The notes under the pieces: generated by a model | Told to the model about the DNA's origin: nothing | Seen by the model: only the letters and a program-made list of their open reading frames with translations | Database searches by the model: none | Shown: positions 48,451-59,327 of the stretch, in pieces | How the letters are laid out: each line of letters begins with the position of its first letter | Position numbering within the stretch: position 1 is the stretch's first letter | Origin: Eutypa lata | Lineage: Eukaryota > Ascomycota > Sordariomycetes > Xylariales > Diatrypaceae | Reading direction: 5' to 3' | Length of the DNA stretch: 64,000 nucleotides | NCBI GenBank assembly: GCA_022661535.1 | Contig: JAKULF010000005.1 | Location: 4,154,001 to 4,218,000, forward strand | Position numbers and translations under genes: made by a program

Positions 48451-50309
48451 AAAATTTTATTAATCGTTATAATATAAAAAAATATAACTTTTCGTAAATT
48501 TTAAAAACTTTTTTTTAATTTTTAAAATTAATAAAATTTTACTTTATAAATAATAATATTTATTACTTTTAAAAGTTATATTATATATATATAAATAATA
48601 ACATTTATAATAAAATATACTTTTAATTTTCGATTTCGAATTATTTATAATAAATTAATTTAAATTTAAAATCGAAAATTAAATTCGTATAAAAATATTT
48701 AAAAATAAAAAAATAATTTTTTTTTTTTACTTTATATAAAATTTAAACTTTAAGCTTTATAAATTTATTATTACGTATTACGGATTTTACGAATTTAATT
48801 ATTATATTATAAGCTTTTTATATTACGGGTTACACTAGTTATTATATAAAAATCTTATGCTTTATCTTTATATATATAGCTAATTTTGCGCCCGTACGTA
48901 GGTTTAGCCGACCAATAGCCGAGCCAGCTAGTCAAAAGCTAGGTAGGTGGTCAAAGCTGCCACCACCTAGCTGCACCACCTAGCTGCACCACCTTAAAGA
49001 AATCCCTAAGTGGCCAAAGCTTTAGGTCTGTAGGTTTGTAGCCTATAGGGCTGTAGGTCTGTAAGCCACCTTCATACAGCTGCTACAGCCACCTATATAC
49101 AGCTGTAGGTCTGTAGGTTCATAAGGTGGCTAGTAACTAGGTCCGGAAGGTGGCTGGTAAGTGGCTAGTAGGTCTGTAAGCTGTAAATCTGTAGCCTTTA
49201 GGTCTGTAGGTGGTCAAAGCTTTAGGTGTAAGCTGTAAAGTAAGTCTGCAAGCTATTGCTGTTACCGTACAGTTGCTACTGCCCTCGTCAGCTGTCACAG
49301 TCACCGTCAGCTGTCACAGCCACTTACAGCTGCTGCAGCTACTGATATGCAGCTGTAGGTCAGCTGTAGGTCTAAAAGCTGTAGTGCAGGGTAGGTCTGC
49401 TAGCCACCTAGTTGCTGCCACCGTACAGTTGCTACAGCCCCCGTCAGCTGTCACAGCCCTCGTCAGCTGTTACAGCCCTCGTTAACTGTCACGGCTCTTA
49501 TAATTATTATTATTATATAATTATTATAATTACTTATATTTATAAGTTTAAAAGTTATAAGTTTATACGTTATAAAATAAATTTAAAAGTTATAAATTTA
49601 TATATTATAAAATAAATTTATAAATTATTTATTTATTATTATTTATAACTTTTAAACTTATAATTATTATAATTATTTATAATTATAAGTTAATTATAAA
49701 ATAAGTTTATAAGTTATTTAATTATTATTATTATATAATTATTATAATTATTTATAATTATAAATTTATAAATTTATAAATTTATAAATTATAAATTTAT
49801 AAGTTTATAAGTTATAAATTTATAAGTTTATAAATTATAAATTTAAAAGTTATAAAATAAGTTTATAAGTTATAAGTTTATAAGTTTATAAATTATAAAT
49901 TTAAAAGTTATAAAATAAATTTATTAATTATAAATTTAAAAATTATAAAATAAATTTATAAGTTATAAGTTTAAAAGTTATAAAATAAATTTATAAGTTA
50001 TAAGTTTAAAAGTTATAAATTTAAAAGTTATAAATTTAAAAGTTATAACTTATAAATAATTAAAGTTAAATAATTTATAAAACTTAAAAAATATATTTAA
50101 TTAAAATATTAAATTTTTTTTAAAATTAATTAAAAGATTAACGTTAATTAACTTTAAGTTAATTTAATATTAAGTTTTTATTAACTTAAAATAAATTAAT
50201 GTTAAAAGGTTATTTTTTATTAATTATATAAATCGTATTAATTTTAATTTTATTTCGAATTTTACGATTAATTTTCGAAAAACTTAAAATAAAAATAACT
50301 TTTAAAAAT
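48451..50309 (+). mobile_element. Element S copy B (RIP-mutated flanks, normal centre)
   Basis: The first 390 bp and last 800 bp are RIP-mutated; the centre (about 48,840-49,500) keeps normal composition. The whole is homologous to copy C in inverted orientation: AAAATTTT start, TTCGATTTCGAATTATTTAT against TTCGGCTTCGAATTAGCTAC, then ATTACGTATTACGG, GCGCCCGTACG, the tandem-repeat centre and the TTTTACGATTAATTTTCGA end. It starts less than 10 bp from the LTR element. It is longer than copy C because the decayed AAGTTTATAAG array is longer. Confidence 0.75.
48885..49500 (+). repeat. Non-RIP tandem-repeat core of S copy B
   Basis: Built from GGTCTGTAGGT, CAGCTGTCACAG and ACCACCTAGCTGC-type units. 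Translated frames (49,210-49,485) are by-products of the repeats. It is the inverted counterpart of 52,140-52,930; substitutions separating the two are mainly G/A and C/T, with A or T in this copy. Confidence 0.8.
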
Positions 50310-50760
50310 AATTATTATTATAACTTTTATTAAAAGTAATTTTTTTTAAATTTAAGCTTAAAAAGTTATATATATTAAAATTACTTTTTTTAAAATATTT
50401 TTATAATTAATATATTATTAATATAATTTTAATTATTTTATAAAAAGTCGTTTAAAAGTAATATTATATAATAAAAACTCGAAATATTATAATTTTAACG
50501 ATATAATAAATAATTATAATATATTAAAAAAAAAGTTTAAATAAACTTATATAAACCATTTAATTAAACGGTTATTTAATTCGTATATTATTATTATTAT
50601 TATTATTTTAATTAAAGAAATTAAAACGCTTTAAGCTTTTTTTATATAATATTACTTTTAAACGGCTTTTTTCGAAATAATTAAAATAATAATAATAATA
50701 TATAAATTAAATAATTATTTAAATAAATAATTTACGTAATTTAATTTAAGTTTATAAGTT
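50310..50760 (+). repeat. Family 1, continuation of the copy interrupted at 41,246
   Basis: Resumes exactly the sequence that follows the equivalent break point in the copy at 28,890-29,300 (ATTATTATTATAACTTTTAT, then AAAAGTTATATATATTAAAA), and includes a diverged version of the 41-bp hairpin. Confidence 0.62.
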
Positions 50761-52139
50761 TATAAATTTATAAATTATTTTATAAATTTAAAATTTTTTT
50801 AATTATATATTATTATTATTATTATTATTTTAATTAAAAATATTATAATATTTAAACTTTTTATTATATTAAATTATATTTATATAACTTTTTTATAAAA
50901 AATTAAAATAATAATAATAATATATATATATATAAAATATTAAAACCCGCTTATAAAATAATTGTTATAAATTAATTTTTATAAAGTAATTTAATAATTT
51001 TAATTCGTATAATTTTACTTTAATTTTAAAAAAATTACGAAAATCTTTATTAATATATTAATTTATAAAATATTTATAATTAAATTATTAAACTTTTTAA
51101 ATACATTTTTAATATATTATAAATTATTTTATAATAAATTATAATAGTTATTAATATATAAAATCGCTTTTTTTTTATTAAATTAACTTAAGTCGTTATA
51201 ATTCGCGAAAAGTTTTAAAATTTTAATTAATTTAAATTTAATTTATTAACGTAATATAAAATATATATATAACGATTTAAGATTTAAAATAAATAAAAAA
51301 GTTATTATATAATTATTAATAATTTAAATATTATTAAAATATAATTAAATATAATAACGAATTATAATTATAATTATTATAAATTAAATAATAATATATT
51401 ATAATTATACTTTAATTTTTTATATAATAATAATTTTAAAAAGTTATTATAAAATTTAATAATAATTTAAAAGCGTTTTAAGTTATAAAAACTTAAAAGC
51501 GTTACGTTATATTATATATCGTTATAAATAAATAATAATAAAAATTATTAAAAAACTTAAATAATAAATCGAAAACGTTTTAAGTTTTAAAAAGCTTAAA
51601 AGCATTATATTACCTTATATATTATATTATAAAAATAATAATAATAAAAAAAGTTATTTAATTATAAATTAACGTAATTATTAAAGATTTTATTTATTAT
51701 TTATATTATTATTAATATCGAAGTATTTTATTTAAAAATTTAAAATTACTTAAAAGTATTTAAACGTAAAAAATGCATTATATTTAATAAGCGAATATTA
51801 TATTATGTATAATATAAAACGTTAAAATTAAATTATCGTTATTTTAAAAAAATTTTAATATAAAAAAAATATTTATTTAATTATGTTCGAAGGACATTTT
51901 TATTTTGAATTCCTCGAAAATTAACCGTAAAATTCGGAGTAAAATCAAGGTTGGCACGATTTGGGTAATTAATAAAGAATACCCTTCGGCCATTGGTCAA
52001 TTCAAGGTTGATAAGGGATTTAAATGGGCCAGAATTCAACTAGTGGCCCTTAGTTCGGAGCTGAAATGGCGCTAGGGATTTGATTGGTCCTAAAAAAGAT
52101 TCAGCACTTTGATTGGGTGCATCCTTCAGGTTTTATGGG

Positions 52140-52930
52140 CCACCTAGCTTTGACCACCTATAACCTACAGCTTTTAGACCTACAGCTTTTAGACCTACAG
52201 GTGTAAGTGGCTATAACAGCTGTACAGTGGCAGCAGTTATAGGGGCTGTGACAGCTGACGGGGGCTGTGACAGCTGACGGGGGCTGTGACAGCTGACGGG
52301 GGCAGTAGCAACTGTACGGTGGCAGCAACTAGGTGGCTAGCAGACCTACCCTGCACTACAGCTTTTAGACCTACAGCTGACCTACAGCTGCATATCAGTA
52401 GCTGCAGCAGCTGTAAGTGGCTGTGACAGCTGACGGTGACTGTGACAGCTGACGAGGGCAGTAGCAACTGTACGGTAACAGCAGTAGCTTGCAGACCTAC
52501 CCTACAGCTTACACCTAAAGCTTTGACCACCTACATATCTGAAGCCTTCAGACCTACAGCCTACAGAGCTACCAGCCACTTACAAGCCACCTTTCGGACC
52601 TAGTTACTAGCCACCTTATGGACCTACAGACCTACAGACCTACAGACCTACAGACCTACAGACCTACAGCTGCCCTACAGCTGTATATAAGTAGCTGCAA
52701 CAACTAGATAACTTTAGCCTACAGACCTACAGCTGTATATAGGTGGCTGTAGCAGCTGTAGGTGGCTGTAGCAGCTGTATGAAGGTGGCTTACAGACCTA
52801 AAGCTTTGGCCACTTAGGGATTTCTTTAGGGTGGTGCAGCTAGGTGGTGCAGCTTTGACCACCCTATTTAGCTTTTGACTAGCTAGCTCGGCTATAGGTC
52901 GGCTAAAGCGCTACGTACGGGCGCAGAATG
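52140..52930 (-). repeat. Tandem-repeat core of S copy C
   Basis: Contains TGACAGCTGACGGGGGC units at about 52,250-52,310 and roughly six units of GACCTACA at about 52,620-52,672, plus CAGCTGTA-type motifs and pairs of GGTGGTGCAGCTAG. The open frame on the minus strand (52,237-52,530) is nearly the same as the one in copy B and follows repeat structure rather than protein constraint. Confidence 0.8.
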
Positions 52931-53002
52931 GACCATATATATGGAGATAAAGTGTAGGATTTCCATGCAGTGACTAATGTAGCCCGTAGTGTAAAAAGCC
53001 TG

Positions 53003-53080
53003 TAGTGTAGTGGCTAAATCTGTAGAATCCGTAATACGTAAAAAGTAGTAGTAAATACGTAGAGCTCAGGGTTAGAATCC
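53003..53080 (+). promoter_or_regulatory. Pol III A-box/B-box-like pair in element S
   Basis: TAGTGTAGTGG (53,003-53,013) fits the tRNA A-box consensus, and GGTTAGAATCC (53,070-53,080) fits the B-box with one mismatch, 56 bases apart on the same strand. This suggests a tRNA-related head as in SINEs. No complete tRNA cloverleaf could be folded. Confidence 0.4.
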
Positions 53081-53125
53081 CACATAACGTAAGAATTCTT
53101 CCACCTTCGGACATTTCTATACGGA

Positions 53126-53187
53126 CTTAGTTTTCGGCTTTAAATTCAGGTTAGCTTGCTGTAGCTAATTCGAAGCCGAAAACTAAG
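53126..53187. repeat. 15-bp perfect stem-loop in element S
   Basis: CTTAGTTTTCGGCTT at 53,126-53,140 is the exact reverse complement of AAGCCGAAAACTAAG at 53,173-53,187. The decayed version is recognisable in copy B, so it is part of the element. Confidence 0.8.
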
Positions 53188-53264
53188 GGCGTATCCTGTT
53201 ATAAATGCCACCATTTACGTATATACAATAGCTTTTGAACCGACGAATGCCACTACCTGCGGAG

Positions 53265-53357
53265 CAAAATTTTGCCGATCCCGAAGGTCGGAAAAAAAGT
53301 CCCCGGAGCTTGCGAAGGGCCGTACTTTTTTTGCACCGTAGCGGTCGGCAAAATTTT
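53265..53357. repeat. Foldback at the 5' end of element S
   Basis: CAAAATTTTGCCGA faces TCGGCAAAATTTT, and the inner parts pair imperfectly (AAAAAAAGTCC with GTACTTTTTTT), giving a hairpin of about 90 bp that ends exactly at the AT island. The 62-codon minus-strand frame over it is not a gene. Confidence 0.65.
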
Positions 53358-54469
53358 AATTTATTAAACATTATATTATTAAATAATAAAAATTATTAAT
53401 ATATATTATTATTATTATTTTAAAAGAAATTATATATAAATATAAAAATATTATATTATTTAATTAAAAGTATTTATAAAATATAAATAATAATAAATTA
53501 AAATTAAAAATTTATAATAAATATTAAAATTAAAAGTTAAATAATAAAATAAAATAAAATTAAAATTAACGAAATTATTTTATATAATAAATATATATAT
53601 AATATTTAAAATTCATTAATAAAATAATTAATAATAATTATTAATAAATAAATTATTATTATTATTATTAATATTTATTTTATATATTAAAATTAAATCG
53701 TTATAATATATTATTAAAATATCGTATTTTTAAAAATAAAAAAATATTAATTAAATTAAAAAAAAAATTTTTTAAAATATAAAAAAAATTAATAAATTTT
53801 AAAATAAATAAAAACGTTATTAATAAAATAAAAAATAATATTAATAAATAAAAACATTATTAAATAAAAATTTCATTAATATATTAAAACGTTATTAAAA
53901 TATAAAAACGTTATTAATATATAAAAACGTTATTAATATATATAAAAATAAATACGTTAAAGTTTTAAAAAAATAAAAAAATAATTAATAAATTTTATAA
54001 TAATTTTATTATTTAAAATATAAAAACGTATAAATAAATAATATATATATAATATTTTAAATATTATAAATATTTAAAAATTTAAATATTATATAAAAAA
54101 ATATTATTACGTTATTATTAAAAATTTAAAAATTATTAAATTATAATTAAATATAATAATAAATTATAATTATAATTATTATAAATTAAATATTAATATA
54201 TTATAATTATAATAATTATTTTTTATATAAATAAATTTTATTATATTTAATTTTAATTTAATTTTTTATTTAATAAATAATTTTTTAATAATAAATAATA
54301 TATATTAATTTTTATTTTATTATTTAAAAATCTTTTTATTAAATAATTATATTATTATAATATTATATTTTCGAAATTATAAATATATAAATATAATAAA
54401 ATTATAAATAATTTACGTTTTATTTTATATTATATAATAAAAAATTTTTAATAAATTATATTTTATGTT

Positions 54470-54900
54470 TTTATTAAATTTAATATAAAATAATTTTTAT
54501 TAATTTTAATTTTTAATTTAAAAAGAATTTAATTTAATTTAATAATTTTAAACTTTTTTAATATTAAAAACGTTTTTTATAAATTTATTTTAATATTTAT
54601 AATTTTTAAAAAAAATATATTTATTAAAATTAAAATTAAATAATAATTATAAAATTAAAATTTAAAAAACTTTATATATTAAAATTATTTATTTAAATAT
54701 TTTTATAATTAATATATTATTAATATAATTTTAATTAAAAATTTAAAAACTTTTTAAATATTAAATTATTTAAAAAACTTTATTATATTATAATTTTTTA
54801 AATTAAAATAATAATAATAATAATTTATAAATTAAATAATTTATATAAATTTAATATTTTTAAAATTTTAAATGTATTAAATTTAATTTAAATTATTACG
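54470..54900 (+). repeat. Family 1, internal RIP-mutated copy
   Basis: Contains AATTTAATTTAATAATTTTAAACTTTTTTAATATTAAAAACG followed at the right distance by TATTAATATAATTTTAATTA, in the order seen at 28,720-29,020. Heavily shortened. Confidence 0.5.
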
Positions 54901-55141
54901 AATTAATTTATATTAAAAAATAATATTTTATTTTAATAAAATATTAAAATAATTAATTAAAAATTTTATTATATTAAATATAAATTTTTTATAAATTTAA
55001 ATATTTATATTTATTTAATAAAAATATAATTAATAAAAATATTAAAATATAAATATAAATTTTTATAAATATATTATATTAAAATAATTTTTAATTTAAT
55101 TTTATTAAATTATTATATATATATTTTATATTATTTTAATA

Positions 55142-55272
55142 TATTAAATTTAAATTAATTAAATTTTTAAAAATATTTATTTTAATTAAAACTTATTTTA
55201 TATTAAATTTAAATTAATTAAATTTTTAAAAATATTTATTTTAATTAAAAGTTATTTTATATTAAATTTAAA
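55142..55272 (+). repeat. 59-bp tandem repeat (two full units plus start of a third)
   Basis: Units 55,142-55,200 and 55,201-55,259 are identical except for one base, ACTTATT against AGTTATT. A third unit begins at 55,260. Confidence 0.85.
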
Positions 55273-58029
55273 TTTTTTAATTACATTATTAAATATTAAT
55301 TAATTATATAATAAATACTTTAAAAGTATATATTTATTATTATAATAACTTTTAATTAAATATATTTATTTCGAAAAATATATATATAATTTATAATTAT
55401 AATTAATTAAATATATTTTTTTTTTTAATTCGTATATTTAATTTTTTTAAAACGAATTTTAAAAACTTATAAATTTATTAATTATTTTTTAAATTTATAA
55501 ATTTATAATTTATAATTTATAATTTTATAATTTATAAATTTATAAAATAATTTATAAATTTTTAAATTTTTAAATTTAAATAATTTAAATAATATTATAT
55601 TAATTATTTAACTTTTAATTAAATAATTTAAATAATAATAAAATTTATAATTTATTAATTTATAAATTTATAATTTATAAATTTATAAATTTATAATTTA
55701 AAAATTTAAAAATTTATAAAATTTATATATATAAAAATAAAACGTTATAATTTAAAAATAAATCGTAATAATAATATAAAACTTAATTATAAAATAATTT
55801 TTAATTTATTTTAATAATTTAATTATTTTATATATATAATAACTTTTAAATTTAAATTTTAAAAAGTTAAAGGTTTTTTAAAAATTAAATTAATTATATT
55901 AATTTTTATTTTTAAAAAAGAAATTTCGTTTAAAAAAACGATTTTTATAATTTATTTATAAACGAAAAATTATATTAATTTTTTAAATATAATAATTAAA
56001 AAAAATTATAAATTATAACGATTTAAATTATTTTATATATTAATAAATATTATAATTTTTTATAAAATAATTTATAATAAATTTTAAATATATTTAATAA
56101 ATATAAAAATTTAATTATAAAAATTTTATAAATTAATATAATAATAAAAGTTTTTAAAAAAATTTTAAAATTAAAATAAATTTATATAAATTAAAATTAA
56201 TAAATTATTTTATAAAAATTATTTTATAAATATATTTTAATATATTATATATATATATTATTATTATTTTAATTAAAAAAATAATAACGATTTAAGTTTT
56301 TTTATATAATATTATTTTTAAACGATTATTTTTAAAATAATTAAAATAATAATAATAATATATAAATTAAATAATCGTTTAAATAAATAATTTATATAAA
56401 TATATTTAAACGTTTTTTTAATATTAATATAACTTTATATAAAATTTATTATTACGATATTAAATAACATCTTTTAAATGTATTATATAAAGTAATATAA
56501 AATAATTAATTTTTAAATTAATAATTTATTTATTTTTAATAATATAATTAAATGGTTTTTATATTTTATATCGTTATAATTTATTAATTTTTTTAAAAGT
56601 TATACGTTTAAATTTTAATTAAGTTATTATTTTTTATACTTTTAATAATATAACGATATAATAACGTTTTAATAACGTAATAAAAAAATAATATAAAGTA
56701 TTTTTTTAAAAATAAAGCTTTATTTAACGTACGATTTTAAAATTATTCGAATTTAAACGATTTTAAATAAAAAAGTTTACTTAATACATTTTAAAAATAA
56801 ATTAAAAATAATTCATTTTAAAAAAGAATTTATTATTACGATATTAAATAACATTTCGTAAATATATTATATAAAATAATATAAAGCGATTAATTTTCGA
56901 ATTAATAATATATTTACTTTTAATAATATAATTAAATAATCTTTATATTTTATATCGTTATATTTATTTAAAGTTTATAATTTATTAATTTATTAATAAA
57001 TTATATATTATATATATATATAATTTTTATAATTTTATAATTAAATCTTTTTAATTAATTTATTATTATTTTATTTATTTTTATATAAATTATATTAAAT
57101 TAATAATAATTTATTAAAATATAACGAATTTATTATTATTTTTAATTATTTCTTTATAAATTTAATTAAATAATATTATTATATTATTTTTATATTATTT
57201 TAATTATTAATTTAATAATTTTAATTATTAATTAAAGTTTTTATAAATTATTTTTTCGTTAATTTTACGATTAATAATTAATTAAATTATTATAATATTA
57301 TATATATATAATTATAATCGTAAAATTTATTATAAAAGTTATATTAACTTTATTATATTAATAAAAAGTATTAATTAAATAATATCGCTTTTAAACGTAT
57401 AAGTAATATTATTATTTAAAGTAAAATAAATCGTATTTTTAAGCTTTTTTTTTAAAGTTATTAATTTTATTTTATTTTTATTATTTTCGTTATTTTTATT
57501 ATTTAATAATTTAATTTTTTAACGATTTATTAATTTTATTTTTTAAAGTTATAATTTATTAAAACTTTATTTTATAATATTTTTATTATTAAAATTATCG
57601 ATTTTAAGCTTTTATAAATATTATTATTATTATATTTAATATAACTTTAATAATAAACTTTTTAATTATTTATAAAAAAATCATTTCTTTTAACGAAAAA
57701 AAAATTAAATTATAATTTAATTAATTTTAATAATATTAAATTTAAATTTAAATTTAAATTTAAATTTATTAAATTATATATATTTAATCGTATTTATTAT
57801 TATATAAAGTTCGATTTTTTTATAAACTTTTATTATAAACTTTTAATTTAAAAACTTTATCGTTATTATTATTATATATATTATTATAATAACGTTTTAA
57901 ATAAACATTTAAAAATAAATTATAAAATAACTTTAATAACGATTATAAAATATAATAATAAATGTAATTATAATATAAGTTAAAATATTTATAAAAATTA
58001 AACTTATTATATATAATTTTTTATTATAT

Positions 58030-58068
58030 TTAATAAATTTAATAAATTTAATAAATTTAATAAATTTA
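58030..58068 (+). repeat. 9-bp tandem repeat, AATAAATTT
   Basis: About four perfect units within the AT island. A related run of AAATTT hexamers lies at about 57,733-57,768. Confidence 0.75.
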
Positions 58069-58689
58069 AAAAATTTATTTATTTAAACGAATTTATTTAT
58101 AATATATTTATTTTATTTATTTATTAATATATTTATAATTAAATTAATTTTATTACGTTATAAATAAATCTTTTTTAAAAAATAAAAATAATAATAAATC
58201 GCTTTAACGATTATTTTAATAACGATTTTAATTATAATTTTAATTTTAAATATAATTTTAACGATTATTATTTAAATTATTATTTAAAAAGTAAAAGTTA
58301 TAATTTTAATTTAAATAAAAAATATAATTTAAATAATAATAATTACTTTAAAAAATTAAAATATAATTAATTTTATATTTAATTTATAAGTATAAATAAA
58401 TTTAAAATATAATATCGTTAAATAATTTTAAATTCTTTATTTAACGAATAAAAATATTTTTTATATTATTATTAAAAATATTTTATATTATTATTAAAAA
58501 TAATAACGTTTTTTTTATATATTAATACTTTAATATAACTTTATATAAAGTTTATTTAAAGTTTATAATTTATTAATTTATTAATAAATTATACGTTATA
58601 TATATATATATAACTTTCGTAATTTCGTAAATAATGTTTTTTAATTAATTTATTAATATTTTATTTATTTTTATATAAATTATATTAAA

Positions 58690-59160
58690 TATATTATAAT
58701 TATTTATTATATTATTAATATTATAACGCTTTAAGTTTTTATTATATAATGTTATTTTTAAATAATATATTTAAAAATAATTAAAATTATATTTATAATA
58801 TATTAATTATAAAATATTTAAATAAAATAATTTTAATATATATAATTTTTTAAATTTAAATTTAAAAAAAAACTTTTTTAATAAAGGTTATAATAATATA
58901 TATATATATATCTTTATAATCGTTATTTAATTTCGTATTTAATTATATTATTATTTTTTTTAATATATATTTTTATTAATTAATTATTATATAATATATA
59001 AAAAAATAAAAATTAATTTAAATAAAAAAAACTTTGTTTTTAATATATATAAAGTTTAAAATTATTAAATTAAATTAAGCTTTTTTTAATTAAAATTTAC
59101 GGTTTATAAAAATTTTTTTATATTAAATTTTATAAATATATAAAATATAATTAATTAAAA
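58690..59160 (-). repeat. Family 1, inverted copy next to the right end
   Basis: The reverse complement follows the order at 28,720-29,200: GCTTAATTTAATTTAAT, TTTATATATATTAAAAAC, TATTATTATAACCTTTATTA, TATATATTAAAATTATTTTA and TTAATATATTATAAATATAA. It lies just inside the right terminal copy. Confidence 0.65.
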
Positions 59161-59169
59161 AAAACTTAA

Positions 59170-59327
59170 TGTATAAAGTAAGTTTTCGATATATATAAAG
59201 CGTAAAATCATTAAATTAAATTAAGCCTTTCTCGGCTGGAATTTGGGATTTGTGGAGATATTTCTATATTAGGCTTAGTGGGTACGTAGAATACAACCAG
59301 CCGAGAAAGGCCTGATGTATGAGGTAA
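59170..59327 (-). repeat. Right terminus of island 2 (family 1 end, outer part intact)
   Basis: Reverse complement of the left terminus. The hairpin arms GCCTTTCTCGGCTGG (59,223-59,237) and CCAGCCGAGAAAGGC (59,298-59,312) are perfect here. Sequence outside 59,215 has normal composition; inside it is RIP-mutated, so the mutation boundary falls within the repeat. Confidence 0.8.

Larger units (their letters stand above)
51884..53357 (-). mobile_element. Element S copy C, intact composition (not RIP-mutated)
   Basis: About 1.47 kb of normal composition embedded in the AT island. Read on the minus strand: a 5' foldback starting AAAATTTTGCCGACC, a 15-bp stem-loop, pol III-like boxes, the GCGCCCGTACG junction, a long tandem-repeat core, and a 3' segment of ordinary sequence ending near TGTCCTTCGAACAT. 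No transposase or reverse transcriptase frame is present, so it is non-autonomous. It lacks obvious terminal inverted repeats between its two ends. Copies A, B and D in this window are RIP-mutated relatives, which shows it is a dispersed repeat. Class is undetermined (SINE-like or Helitron-like non-autonomous). Confidence 0.75.
28619..59327. repeat. 30-kb AT-rich RIP-degraded island 2 (nested repeats)
   Basis: A nest of mutated transposable elements, nearly all A/T, with C kept mainly in CpG and CpT. The two ends are inverted copies of the same terminus. Within it I can trace one LTR retrotransposon, copies of element S, at least five copies of a terminal-repeat family ('family 1') and large direct and inverted repeats. 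Normal-composition sequence occurs only at 48,840-49,500 and 51,884-53,357. No intact gene is present. Confidence 0.88.

Noticed and set aside
49210..49485. Open frame (MVKALG...) with a near-identical counterpart at 52,237-52,530 on the other strand
   Set aside because: It follows the tandem-repeat units of element S and is Leu/Ser/Val-rich from CAGCTG repetition. The similarity of the two frames is explained by the repeat itself, not by protein constraint.
52616..52675. GACCTACA tandem repeats as possible telomeric sequence
   Set aside because: Not TTAGGG-type, internal to a dispersed element and present in two orientations.
53183..53371. 62-codon minus-strand frame over the S foldback
   Set aside because: It translates the hairpin and stem-loop of the repeat; not a gene.
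28619..59327. CRISPR-like or other prokaryotic arrays among the regular repeats
   Set aside because: Repeats are contiguous or diverged transposon copies without regular unique spacers, and the genome is eukaryotic.
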